A stretch of 64,000 nt of DNA from Prorocentrum cordatum (taxonomy: Eukaryota; Sar; Dinophyceae; Prorocentrales; Prorocentraceae). The stretch is from contig CAUYUJ010014272.1 of NCBI GenBank assembly GCA_963575745.1, positions 242,493-306,492 on the forward strand, written 5' to 3'. Position numbers and translations under genes: made by a program. Below are positions 10,491-21,107 of the stretch, one piece after another; position 1 is the stretch's first letter, and every line of letters begins with the position of its first letter. The notes under the pieces were generated by a model. The model did not search any database, was not told the origin of the DNA, and worked only from the letters and a program-made list of their open reading frames with translations.

Positions 10491-11304
10491 TTCTATCCAC
10501 GATGACCAGTGACAGCTCCTACCATGCCTCCAGGAGCCCTCCATGTCTCCAACGCCCCAAGGCTGCTCCCAGGAAGTCCCCAATGCTCTTGCACTGGTTT
10601 GAGACAGCCACCCCACGAAACCACACCCTGCAAAACCACTGACAGGTTTAATGTGTTGTGCAGTTCCACCGCGTCATGCCCGATGTGCCTTCAAGACTCC
10701 ACGCTGGCTCCAAGATGGCCCAGTAGAGCCTCGCGAGGCGTCCAGGGGGTGGGTGAGGGAGGCACGGTGAACCCACGAGCGCCCACTACCACCCGCAGCC
10801 CACGAGAGCCACATCAGGAACACGAGCCCAGACGAGCAAATTTCCAACCAGCAAAGGACATTGACGTAGTGTGGTTATGATGTAAGGGCAGGACAATGGC
10901 ATGGCCTTCGGGCACTGCTGGGCGTTCTGGCGGGGGGGGCAATGAGAAATAGGCCCCACCAATAGGGTTGGTAGGCAACCGTGCCAGCACCCAAGGGGCA
11001 TTGCGGGAACAAAAAAATGAAGGCAATCGAGTGAGGCAGTGACGACGCGCACAAGTGTGCGACTGGCGAGGCACACGCAATCCAAGTCAAACTGCCCCGC
11101 TCTAAATGGCGATGCGCAGAGGGAGGCCGCTGCCGCGGCAAGGACGCTCTCAGCTTCAACGCACATCTCGCATGGCGCGGCGGATGCTCATCAACCCGCC
11201 TTGTGGGCATTGGCCGCTGACCAAACGTCAGACGATTAGACCAAGCGCCAACCGTGCCGTCGTACTTGGTGCCAAACACACACTCACCAACAAGAGGGGC
11301 AGCC
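10491..11304. other. no gene seen
   Basis: Short ORFs on both strands without motifs. Minus-strand frames up to 205 codons run into the antisense of the coiled-coil ORF and look like shadows. Copy 2: 28,693-29,507. Confidence 0.5.
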
Positions 11305-11928
11305 TTAAACAGGCGCATCTGGTAGAGGAATAGCGCGCCGCGCAACCCTTGCGGGAGGCGCCATGCCATCATCATGGCAATGCGTGGGCGAACTGATATC
11401 TTCGCCCTCGTCGCAGTAGTAGTCTGCCGAGACGTTGTCAGACTGGTCATCTTGCGAATCAGACTGGTCACCCTGCGAGTCGAACTGGCCACGCTGCTCC
11501 AGCAGCTCCATCGCGGGCTCTGCGGTCCGCTCTAGCAGCGGCAGCACCACGCCCCGACGCCTCTCGTTCAGCCTGTCCCGCGACGTGCCCCTCAGCTCGT
11601 GCAACAGCTGACGCCTCAGCCTTGTATTCTCGTCCGTCAGGCCGTCGACCCGCGCTCTGTACATGGCTGCCATATCGGTCAGTCGGTCAGCCGCCGCGCT
11701 CTGCATACGGGCGGTCCTCTCCGCCGCGCGAGCATGCGCCTCGACCGACGACGACGACGACGACAACCCTTGTCGCTCGCGTCGGTCGTCGTCGCCGTCG
11801 CATTCGCTGTGGATCCCTTTCGCATTCGTCGCCGCCCTTTGTCGTGTCCGCCATTGCCGTCGGTCGTCGGCGCGTCGTCGTTGTCGCCCCTCGTCGTCGG
11901 TGTCGCCCTTGTCAGTCCTCATAGTCAT
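11305..11928 (-). CDS. coiled-coil (leucine-zipper-like) protein, copy 1 (intact)
   Basis: 207 codons. A basic N-terminal part is partly made of the GAC-rich low-complexity DNA upstream. A Ser run (56-61) precedes a long amphipathic helix rich in Ala/Arg/Glu (about 62-115), including Asp-Gly-Leu-Thr-Asp-Glu-Asn-Thr-Arg-Leu, typical of a coiled coil. A second helical part ends near Glu145. It is followed by a repeated Asp-Ser-Gln-x-Asp-Gln-Ser motif (two 8-residue units) and an acidic tail. The true start may be in an upstream exon: a CCACAG acceptor is visible near residue 40, and the RS-containing ORF at 12,498-12,848 lies upstream on the same strand. Possible bZIP-like or structural protein; not assigned. 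Confidence 0.5.
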   Translation of the reverse strand: MTMRTDKGDTDDEGRQRRRADDRRQWRTRQRAATNAKGIHSECDGDDDRRERQGLSSSSSSVEAHARAAERTARMQSAAADRLTDMAAMYRARVDGLTDENTRLRRQLLHELRGTSRDRLNERRRGVVLPLLERTAEPAMELLEQRGQFDSQGDQSDSQDDQSDNVSADYYCDEGEDISSPTHCHDDGMAPPARVARRAIPLPDAPV

Positions 11929-11960
11929 CGTCGCCGTCGTTGGCCCCTATCGGTGCCCTC

Positions 11961-12499
11961 GTCGTCGCCGTCGTCGTCGAGCTTTGTCGTTGCCGCCGTC
12001 GTCGCCGCCGTCGGCGCCGATCTTGGTCGCCGATGTCGTCGGCCATTGCCGTCGTCGCCGCCGCCGCCGCCGTCGATGCCGTCGTCGGGCAGTGACGAGG
12101 GCCGACTGTCGACGACTCCGACGGCGTCGGCGCTGCATGGTGACGATGACGACGGCTCTGGCGACGACACGCACCGACGACGACGTGCACGACGGCCGAC
12201 GGCGACGAATACGGTTGGAGCCGACAAAGGCAACAACCGTATCCGTCGCCGTCGGCCGTCGTGCACGTCGTCGTCAGTGCGCCTCGTCGCCACAGCCGTC
12301 GCTTTCGCCAGCATGCAGCGTCGGCACCGTCGGAGCCGTCGCCAGTCGGCCCTCGTCTCGTCACTGCCCGACGACGGCAACGACGGCGGCGGCGGCGGTG
12401 GCGACGGCGGCAGCGGCCGACGACATCGGCAACAAGAATCGGCGCCGACGACGACGACGACGATGGCGACAACGACGAAATTCGACGACGACGGCGACT
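11961..12499. repeat. ~540-bp imperfect palindrome, copy 1
   Basis: Left arm 11,961-12,217 and right arm 12,234-12,499 are reverse complements with scattered mismatches, separated by a 16-nt spacer. The innermost stem pairs ACGGTTG with CAACCGT. Because the DNA is GTC/GAC-rich, both strands encode similar peptides beginning Met-Pro-Ser-Ser-Gly-Ser-Asp-Glu, direct evidence of the inverted repeat. It also generates the spurious 444- and 420-codon plus-strand ORFs here. Lies between two minus-strand ORFs that may be exons of one gene. Confidence 0.85.
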
Positions 12500-12848
12500 A
12501 CCGACGACGACACAGAGCGACGACGACAAGCGCCTGCCACTCGGCCAGCGTCGGCTGGAGCGCCAACGCGTGGCGCAGGCGCTCGTCGTATGCAGCGCCG
12601 CCACCCTGGCGCGGCGATCTCGAGCGGCTCGGCTGGGCGGCCGCCGTGGTTGGGCCCGCGGCGCCAGCCGCGAGCAGCGGCGACGCCGTCTCTGCCCCGC
12701 GCCCCGTCACCACCATCAGTTGCCACCCCTGCGCGAAAGGGCAACCAAGCACCGTCGGGCTTGCAGGGGGCGCAGGAGTCGCCACAGCGGCCGCTTGCCC
12801 GTCGTCTTCGGCGGGCGGCGCTCCAGGCAGGAATATTGCCGCACTCAT
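12498..12848 (-). CDS. small Ala/Pro-rich ORF with RS motif, copy 1
   Basis: I start at Met 12,848 because the frame upstream crosses a (TA)n tract that reads Ile-Tyr repeats. About 117 codons: an Ala/Pro-rich N-terminal half, then Gln-Pro-Ser-Arg-Ser-Arg-Ser-Pro-Arg at about residues 77-85, then an acidic/helical end (Ala-Tyr-Asp-Glu-Arg...Leu-Ala-Glu-Trp-Gln). The last codons fall in the GAC-rich palindrome and may be intronic. RS dipeptides often occur in splicing or RNA-associated proteins, but this is too little for an assignment. It could be the first exon of the coiled-coil gene downstream. Confidence 0.4.
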   Translation of the reverse strand: MSAAIFLPGAPPAEDDGQAAAVATPAPPASPTVLGCPFAQGWQLMVVTGRGAETASPLLAAGAAGPTTAAAQPSRSRSPRQGGGAAYDERLRHALALQPTLAEWQALVVVALCRRR

Positions 12849-13035
12849 GGGGCATGCGCCTGGCTTGGTGCAAATACCCTCGCACGGTGCGCAATGCTTC
12901 GCCCAGGGCACACAGCGCCCCGTAGATATCTGAACAAAAAATATTCTGCTACATAACGGACAATGGCTTTTGGGGGGTTGTGGCTTTGAGGCCCAAAGTC
13001 CAGAATCCGATGCAATTGCTACGTTGAAACCAGAC

Positions 13036-13038
<3 letters not shown>

Positions 13039-13069
<31 letters not shown>
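13039..13069. repeat. (TA)n microsatellite, copy 1 long allele
   Basis: About 31 bases of alternating TA. The counterpart at 31,245-31,254 has only about 10, the largest relative length difference seen between the two blocks. Confidence 0.95.
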
Positions 13070-13072
<3 letters not shown>

Positions 13073-13079
13073 AAGCCCT

Positions 13080-13860
13080 AGAAGCATGCCCAACGAACAG
13101 CGCGTGCCACGTAACCAATACATGCGCCATACAATGCCAGCCATATACAGTCGGCACGCCTTACGAGCCACATGCACCGATAAACCATGAGCAATGCATA
13201 CACCATTATGAGCCACATCAGCCGTACATGCCCTGGACGTCCTACGCGACATGTTTACAATATCAATTGTCTGACCCTCATACGACATATGGGCACATTG
13301 CACCCTATAACGTCGGTAAGCTCCACAGGCCCTGTATATAGGCCTTGCTAGCCCTATATGCTTGGTCATCAGCACGGCCCTTGCAGGCCTCATGGCCTTC
13401 ATACGCAGCGGCCACACAAGGACCTATATGCACCAACTAAGCACTGACATCACAGACGCCCACCGTAAACCCTAGACATGGCCCCACAAGGTCTATGACC
13501 CCACTTCACCGTAGACGGCATACACGCAGATGCTACAGATAAGACGTACCAGCGCGACCAAGATTCCCAATTATTTGAATCATATACGTTGCATTGAAAC
13601 CACATATAGACCACGTAACCCACGTGCACCGTCTAAGACATCAGGCTTATGAGTCTTCTGTACAAGCCTCGCGAGCCCCATCCAGCCCCGTGAGCCTTAC
13701 AGGCCTTATAAGTCACTCCAGCAATGCAAAACCAGCGGGCGGCATCGAGGCCGCGACGAGGCGTCGGCGGCGGCGACAGAGCAGCCGCCAGACCCGCACC
13801 CAAGCGCAGTTTATCATATAAGTCCAGCAGTCTTCTGGGCACAAGTGGTTTAAGTAGCTA
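13080..13860. repeat. degenerate GCCTTATGAGCCACATG-type repeats
   Basis: Loose, unaligned motifs (ATACAATG, CTTACGAGCCACATG, CCTTATAAGTC) throughout, with no ORF resembling a gene. Same in copy 2 at about 31,262-32,045. Confidence 0.55.
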
Positions 13861-13900
13861 GCCCTTGCAGCTTACAATCGTAACCCCGCACACTGCTCTA

Positions 13901-14000
13901 NNNNNNNNNNNNNNNNNNNNNNNNNNNNNNNNNNNNNNNNNNNNNNNNNNNNNNNNNNNNNNNNNNNNNNNNNNNNNNNNNNNNNNNNNNNNNNNNNNNN
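13901..14000. other. assembly gap of 100 N
   Basis: Exactly 100 N, a conventional length for a scaffold gap of unknown size. It sits at the exact end of detectable copy 1 homology. Confidence 1.
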
Positions 14001-15665
14001 TACAATGATACATTACACAACAACTCCCCGCGGATTTGCTACACCGACGTACTACGCCAATACACTGCATAATACAGCATCAAATGCACTACGTTGTGTT
14101 GCACGGTTCCAAGAGGTCTTCAGAGAGCCCAAGATAACCGTGAAGTCACGGGGCTTCCCAAAGGAAACACCAAATATTATGTCAAAACCAATCAAACACT
14201 TGATGGGCATCAATATCAATTGTCGTCCCACCTTTTCGCTTCCGGTGGCTTCCCGAGACCTCAGGGTTGCCTATAGGTAGCCAAAGCGAGCCCCAAGAGA
14301 GGGCCCAGAGAGCCCCAAGACGGTCCCAGTGTCGTGTACTAAGTATCGTGTGGTAAGTGTTGCGTATTCAACTTTGCGTTTTCCGTGTCGTGTATTTTGC
14401 GTCGGTTATTAAGTATGGTGTAACGGTAAAGTATTGGAGGTTGTGTTGGCGTAGTGTATGCGTGCAGTGTATTAGCCTAGTGTATGAATGTAGTGTACTA
14501 GTGTAGTGGGCCTTGCGCTGTATTAGTATGGTGTGTTGGTATGGTGTGCCAGAAGAGTGTACCAGAATCAGTATAGAGTCATTAGAGTCGTGCATTCGTT
14601 TAGCGCCTTGAGTGGCAACCCGTTTGGTGTAGCAGATTGAGAAGTCTCTCTAGATTGATAAATTTCGGGAAATATATGTAGTGTGGTACATTTTGTGCCA
14701 TATATTCAGTGTAGCGCATGTCGAGTAGCATCTTACGTGTCGCACATTTGGTGACGTGCATTACATGTAATGTGTTATTAACTCTACGGTACGAAGTCTG
14801 ATGTATTAACCACCGTATATGAAATCTAGTGTATCATTTGTTATGTATAAAGTGTCGCATCCTAAGTATGCATCGTGCCATTTGTGTGGTGTTGTTAAAT
14901 GTCGTAACTTGCGTGTCGCGTCTTGCATGTTGTGCATTAAAATGCCGTGTGCGAAGTGTCGTTTGCAGCTTGCCGTGTGTAAAGCGTCGCGTTTAAACCG
15001 TTGCGTATATTAGATGGTGCGTACTGAACGACGTACACCCATTGCCACATGCGATTCGTCGTGCATTGAGCCTTGCAAAGTCTTGTGTATCAAATGCAGC
15101 GTGTCAAGTTTGGTTGAGTGTTGTGCATGCATACAGCGTCGTGTCTCAAGCCTGGACTATGAGTAAAGCGTCGTGCTGTACAGCTCGTGCATAAGATGTC
15201 GCGTATCAGCTGTCGCGCAGGGTCGCGCATAACCGCGCATGAACTGTAGGGTACCAAATGTCGTGAAGTAAGGGTTACATTTTAGTGGCCACGTATTTTC
15301 GCGCATTAAGTAATGCGCATGACATGCCGCGCGCTGAATGTAACGTAAAGTGTGCTAGTATGGGGTAACGCATTTGCGCTGTGTATTCGTATGACGTGTC
15401 AGCGTCGTGCATCAGCGTAGACGTGTCGCGCGAATTAAAGGTCGCGCGTTAATAATGGCGCATTAAACATCGGGCATTGATTAAGTGTCACGCAGTGTGG
15501 GATAGTGTATCCGCGCGGTGTATCGGTATGATGCATTCGTGTGATTCATGCGTGCGGTGGAATCGTGTAGTGTCGTGTGCTAGTGTCGTGCATGTGTGTA
15601 GCGTATGTATTGCATGGGCTGAAAAGTATGTATGTGCCGCGTGTATTATCAAGTTTGTCTGCGTG
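14001..15665. repeat. core flanked by inverted ACACTAC/GTAGTGT satellites (element 1)
   Basis: 14,001-14,100 holds ACACTAC/CGCCAATACACT-like motifs. 14,335-15,660 holds GTGTAGTGTATTAG/GTGTCGTGCAT-like motifs, the inverse sense. The core at 14,100-14,340 begins GGTTCCAAGAGGTCTTCAGAGAGCCCAAGA and ends CCCAAGACGGTCCCAG. The same layout and a related core are found at 40,950-41,810. Several short ORFs here are low-complexity. Confidence 0.7.
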
Positions 15666-15699
15666 GTTTAGAACACCCGATACTTTGGCAAGATAGCCG

Positions 15700-16300
15700 T
15701 TGTAGCATCCCGCGCAGCAGCGCGTCGCGCAACAGACGAACACCACGCGAGGGGGCTCAAGAGGGGCCCGCGATTGCCCTGACGGGGCTCCCTAGAGGAG
15801 CCTTGAAATGGCCCCAAGTGGCCCCAGGAGGGCCCCAAGACGGCCCCGAGAGGACCTTAAGAGAGCCAGCTTGCCGTCAAGAGGGCGACCTTCGTTCAGA
15901 ACGAGGCGGTCTTGTCGGGGCCGCTCAGAAGCCGCGGGAACGCCCCTAAAAGTCACCAAGCGGGCACCAGGATTTGCCCAGGAGGGCCTTGAGAGGGGCC
16001 CGAATAATACCCTTTTGCTGTCAAGAGGGCGGCCGTTGTCCTGGACAGCAGGGGGTTCATCCCGCGGCCCTCTCGGCGCCCCCTGAAGGCTCCTTCCAAA
16101 GCCCACATTGGCTCCTGAGATGGGGCCCGAGAGGGTCCCGAGGAGATCCCAGGAAGGCCTTAGGACGGCCCCGAAGGGCATCAAGATGGCCGTCTCGATG
16201 CCAATATCGCGGCCCTCGTCCTCGACAGCAGGGTGCCCATCTTGGGAACGCCCTTGAAACGGTGCCAAAATATGCACCAAGGTTGGCCTAGAGGGAGGGG
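15700..16300. repeat. degenerate GCCCCAAGAGGGCC repeats
   Basis: Dense, imperfect CCCAAGANGGCCC units in which GCTGTCAAGAGGGCGNCCNTTGT-like phrases recur (about 15,876, 16,018 and 16,212). Any ORF here reads as Pro/Arg/Glu repeats. Confidence 0.8.
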
Positions 16301-16461
16301 GGTGGGGGGAGGGGGTGAGTGGAGCGCCCAGAGCGCCACCTTGCTGCCAATGGCGGTCCTCGGCGTTGGCAGCAGGGGCGCATCTTGGTGCCACTTGTGG
16401 AACCTTCCTGGGCCCCCTTAGGAGATTCTTGCGACCCTTTATTACCCCCGCTCTCGGGGCC

Positions 16462-16486
16462 CTCGAGGCTGCGTCGCAGCCTCGAG
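16462..16486. repeat. perfect 12-bp palindrome with 1-nt centre
   Basis: CTCGAGGCTGCG, T, CGCAGCCTCGAG. Outer GCTCTCG/CGAGAGC sequences extend the possible cruciform. Sits in CCAAGA-type repeat DNA. Confidence 0.9.
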
Positions 16487-16549
16487 AGCACCCCGAGAGG
16501 CCGCCAGGGACGCGATACCATCATGACGAGCATGTACCCAGCAAGTTGG

Positions 16550-16800
16550 TGGGGTGTCAGAGCCATTGCAAGGCGTCGCAAGGCAGTTTCCATGACATTG
16601 TCGGATTTCGGATGTATAGACACGGTCGTTTTGCAATGTGATGTTGGTGTCTGCTTTGCGGGGTATTGTAGGGTCGGTTTGCACGGTATCGCAGGGCAGC
16701 GCAAGGTCCGCGCGAAATGTTTGCATTCATTTCTGCGGGGCATCGCATGGGTTGTTGCGAAACCCAGGGGGGTGCAGGGATAGGTTTGACATGGCTTGGA
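16550..16800. repeat. degenerate GCAAGGC/GTATTGCAGGG repeats
   Basis: Loose recurrences of GCAAGGC, GGGTATTG and CGCAGGGCAGCGCAAGG. A related segment in the opposite orientation occurs at 32,160-32,380, including the GGCGGCCTCTCGGGG phrase. Confidence 0.6.
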
Positions 16801-16859
16801 ACATAGAGTACCGAACTCTCTAAACCATACGCCCAGCAGGCTGGTGAACTGTTTCCGCG

Positions 16860-17870
16860 CGCGCCCGCGCGCTCGCGGGCTCGGCCGCACGGATATTCAA
16901 GAGGCCGAATGGCACCGAGAATGGCCGAGAGAAGGGCGGGGCCCACAACCGCCCAGGCCCGAGAGGCCTCCGAGATTGCCCGAGACCGCTCCACCACGTC
17001 CAACAGAACCCCAATATTGCCCACGAAGCTTCCGAGAGACAACTGGACAGCTCCAAAAAGCCCATCAAAAGGGCACCAGCATGGCACTATCAGGTATTTC
17101 CTTTGCGCTTGCCTGCCCCACCAGCCCCCTGGGCGTAGGTGGTCTAGGGCGCTTCATGTTCTAACCTCCTTCCTTTCCCTGCTCGGGAGGTAAGCCCCCC
17201 CCACCCCCCCCCCCCCCCTCACTGCTTCTAGGCGGGCTCCCCCGCGAGGGGTCAGAGCGTCCAACATGGTCCACGCTAGCTTCAAGAGGGCTTTAGCTAG
17301 CCCGAAATGTCCTGAGATCGCCCAATATCTACATCAACATGGCGCACGATAGCCTCCAACGCGTACCCAAGAGGCCTTGACACGGCCCCAAGAAGGTGTC
17401 AAGTGCCTTCCGAGCCCTCCAAAGACACCCCAAGCGACCAACATGGTTTCAAGGCTTAAGGAAAATCAAAGTGGTTTGCCTTTTCGTTTTTGTTCGCGTC
17501 CGATTGGCTCTCGAGGCGTCAAGATGGCTCCACGGTGGCACAACACAGCCCCAAGAGAGGCCCAAGAGGGCCCCTCGACGACCCCAATAGCGCCCAGGGG
17601 TGCCCCAAAAGCGGCCCAAGATGACCCCAATGCGCCTGCGTTTGGTTTCCGACGGGGAGGGGAATGTACGCAAATTTTAAGACCAACCTCTGGGTGAGCA
17701 AAGTGTCTCCACACGGCCCCAAGAAGCACCCCAGAACCCTCAAACGAGCCCCAATAGGGCCCCACGACCCCCCCCCTCAAAAAAAAAAAGAAGAGAGCCT
17801 CAAGAGAGCCCCACGAGATCCCCAAGAGAGCCCCAACAGAGCCCCACGGGGAGCGCGAGAAAATCCGTAA
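16860..17870. repeat. CCAAGA-type repeats with poly-C tract
   Basis: GCCCCAAGAGNGCCCC units dominate 17,340-17,870. A C-rich tract lies at about 17,187-17,219. No convincing gene. Confidence 0.75.
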
Positions 17871-18204
17871 TATGGCCCCAAGCGCTCCCCATTAACACCT
17901 CGCAAGAATATGCGCCCAAACTTGGATTGCTCATCCTTCTTGTCAGTGTCCTTTTCTTCCGACCTCCTTTCCGCTTCCCCCCTCATCATCACGCCCCTCG
18001 TGCCGCACACAATCGAAACACTTGCATCCGCGGCGGCTTCGCGGGATGTGGGGAGGGGGTTGAGCACATGTACGAAGGGACCACCATAGAATAGAACACC
18101 TGATCTTACGACGGATTCAAATGGAGAGGGGGTCGAGCGGGACGGCTTGGTGCATTGACTTTCATCTTAAACTTCAATTTGGGAGCCAGTTGTGGCCCTT
18201 ATTT
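17871..18204. other. short unique spacer before copy 2
   Basis: No ORF of note and no repeat recognised. The junction with copy 2 at 18,205 shows no target-site duplication or terminal motif that I can identify. Confidence 0.5.
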
Positions 18205-19688
18205 TTGCTGAATACGGCCGCGCAACTGCATGCGTCCAGCAGTTCTTGATGTACCCGCTCCCGTGCTGGTCGTTTCTAGATGGGTTGGTTGGGGCAAGCG
18301 AAGCGTCAAAAAGGTGATGGGGCCCTCGCCTCCTCGAGCTTCCGACGCTCCAAGACGGACCGCGAGGTCATAGAGACCGTGGCAAGGTGACGCAGCATGC
18401 CCCTATGAGAACACAGAAGACGGCCCAAGCACCATAACGGCCCAAGAAGCGCCGACGACTGCTCAAGAGAGCCCCAAGGGAACCCCAACAGAGGCCCATG
18501 AGTGAGAGGGATCACAAACCAACACGTTGAAACTCCCGTCTCAGAAAGCCCCCAGGACGCCCAAAGAGGCGCCCACGAGACCCCAAGAGGCAATAAAAAA
18601 GCCACACACAGCCCAAACTATGTCCCAACATTATGCCCCATGCCTCAAAACTGTCTCCAAGAGGCCCCCGACGGGCTGTTGCAATACGTTAGCGGGCAGC
18701 CAAACCCAGACACGGTGGCGGGACAGGCCGAAGGCCGTCAGGTATACAGGATGGCGAGGTAAAGCGCACGCTGACAGGCACGCGAGTGCCAAGGTGAAGG
18801 CAGGGAAGAGAATATGCGAGGGGCTGAGACAAAAGAAGTGCGGGGGGGAGGGTATCGCGACCGCAATGCTTCAGTCAAAGCGGGAACCCAACGCAGAAGG
18901 GTCGGCAATGGCTTGGCGCTGTGTAGAGCAGAGCAGCGCCACATGTATTCGGATGGCGAAACGCTACGCGGTCCTGGACAGAAGGGGGCATTGCCGAGAG
19001 GAGTGCCGACGACCCGATCAGACGAGCTTAGCGATATAAAAATGCCCTCGGTAGACCTGATAATGGAGCAGGGAGCGGTGGGGGGTAAGGTAATGCCGCG
19101 TCGCGAAGCGCAGAGTGTAATGAATGGACGTGGGTCGGAGTAGCGCCACACAGAATAAAGCGGACAGAGGGAGGCCCAACACATAATACATTTACGCAGC
19201 GATGTACATATATGAGGGTGTATACACACGCGTCAAGGTCGACGGCACTTGAGTCGGCATCACTCGTTGCGCTGTACCTCCTGTGAGTGATAATGCAAGG
19301 CCTCTGGGCGCAGGCGGTCTCAAGCGTTGGACATCCAAGCCCCGTGCTTCCCCTTCGGGGGAAGGCGCGCCCCGCCCCCCTCCCCCCTCCCGACCCCCTC
19401 CCCTGGCTCTGGGCGGGGTGCCCCGCTATCGACCAGAGCGCCCTAGATGGCCCAAGGTGGCTCCAAGAGGGCCTAGAAGAGACCGCGATGACCTCCAAGA
19501 TGGCTCAAGATAGCGCAAAATCGTCCAATGTGGCTCCTGTTACGCACCAAGATGCACCAAGACCGCCCAAAGACGACTAAGACGACACCCAGATCCCCCA
19601 TCCATCCAGACTTCATCACCTGTCGGCTATGCATTATTTCACTCGGCTTGGTTGTCCCCTCCTTTGCGCCAGCGTCCCCGTGATTACT

Positions 19689-21107
19689 TCAACTCGCTTG
19701 GGCGTCGTTTCTGGATGAACTGGCGGGGATGCATGCGCGAAGCGCCACGGCGAACACGCAGGTCGATCTCGCGAGAACCCTTGTAGGCCAACATTGCGAT
19801 TTAAAGCCCGTCTCCTGAAGGTCCGACCACAGGACGTGAAACCGCAGAGTGCGCCCTGGCTTCAAATGATGCTCGATAAACTCTTTGTGGTGGGTGCGAA
19901 TCCTTCGGAACGTCTCAAGCTGGGAACGGAGCATATTTTGGTTAAAGCTGGACATAAGTATTGTCAACACAGTCTGCTTGAAACAAAATTCTTTGCGCGA
20001 GTCATCGTCGTCCCTGTCTGGTGTGTCGACGGAGCTCCTCTTGGCTATTACCCAGGGGTCCACCCCAGCAATATAGAACTGCATTATCAAGGCTGCGAGA
20101 AGAGTGTGCCACATTTTGTCGAGGTGCAAATCTGCGTCCCATTTTGTCCACCACCTTCGCGTTTCCACTCGTTGTCCTGCGCCTGATGCTGAAAATGATT
20201 GCAACAATCTAGTCATCACCTTATTGTCGTGCAGAGCTTCATCGACGCTCAAGCCATGATCCCTAGCGATGGCGGGCGCAAAATCATGTATAATTGGATG
20301 GCGTAGGCCCAGCTTCTGCACCAGAGCGATCGTTTCCTTTGCCTCTCGCCAAAATCTGCCTGAGCCGTATGGCGCACGCCTGTATTTGTGCACCAGAAGC
20401 ACGTCCATTGCAGCTTGGATGCCCTGCTTGACCCCTCGCATGCTGTGCACGTACAAATTACTGATCCGATGGGGTGGATCTCGGAAAAACATGCAGCGCA
20501 GGCCACAATACACTAGCCACCACCACAAACTATACCCAGTTGACCCCTCGTCCGCCAAGAAGACAAGAGAACGGACTGCCCCCTTGCCAACTTCCCATAG
20601 AGCTGGGTCCAGCACCCACGTGGACTGTCCTGTGCGCGCGTCCCAATTGTAGAACTGGCGTACATTGTCGTCCCACGCGCGCAACGTGCGCGGTCGCGGA
20701 AGATCTCGACACAACGGGACCCATACGCGAGCGTTCTCATAGGGGAACACTTGGAACATTGCCGACACAACAGCGCAACACAACACTTTTGTAGCCATCC
20801 CAGCAGGTTTTTTCAACGACTTTCCACGAGTTCCCTGTTTTTGCACAGCTTTGCTGAGGTTTGCGACTGCTTGAGAAACGTCAAGCGTAGCTGTTTGATC
20901 TGGTAACACCTGCAGCGGGAGAGCACTGAACACGCCGTTGCTATGAGACTGGATGGCAAGGACTTCTCTGCACGCAACCCTGGACGCATCAAACGCAACG
21001 ATGTCAGACGTGACGGCAACGTTATCCCGCAGTGTCGCTTCCACTGCGGCCTTGTGGTGTAGCCTAGACTTGAGCAAATACATCATGACCATCTTTCTCA
21101 CCACCAT
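19689..21107 (-). CDS. unknown 472-aa protein, copy 2
   Basis: Intact duplicate of the ORF at 1,482-2,900, same length. Only two base changes were seen in the coding region, and both alter the protein: Arg320 becomes Trp and Leu349 becomes Val. The DEGS (186-189) and DPPHR (210-214) motifs are unchanged. No silent change was noticed, although two changes are too few to infer selection. If the duplication is an assembly artefact, the two sequences are simply alleles. Start-codon uncertainty is as for copy 1. Confidence 0.6.
   Translation of the reverse strand: MVVRKMVMMYLLKSRLHHKAAVEATLRDNVAVTSDIVAFDASRVACREVLAIQSHSNGVFSALPLQVLPDQTATLDVSQAVANLSKAVQKQGTRGKSLKKPAGMATKVLCCAVVSAMFQVFPYENARVWVPLCRDLPRPRTLRAWDDNVRQFYNWDARTGQSTWVLDPALWEVGKGAVRSLVFLADEGSTGYSLWWWLVYCGLRCMFFRDPPHRISNLYVHSMRGVKQGIQAAMDVLLVHKYRRAPYGSGRFWREAKETIALVQKLGLRHPIIHDFAPAIARDHGLSVDEALHDNKVMTRLLQSFSASGAGQRVETRRWWTKWDADLHLDKMWHTLLAALIMQFYIAGVDPWVIAKRSSVDTPDRDDDDSRKEFCFKQTVLTILMSSFNQNMLRSQLETFRRIRTHHKEFIEHHLKPGRTLRFHVLWSDLQETGFKSQCWPTRVLARSTCVFAVALRACIPASSSRNDAQAS

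Noticed and set aside
11599-12933. Plus-strand ORFs of 420-444 codons
   Set aside because: They run through the GTC/GAC palindrome; composition is Arg/Ser/Ala/Thr low complexity and both strands give similar peptides, so they are not genes.
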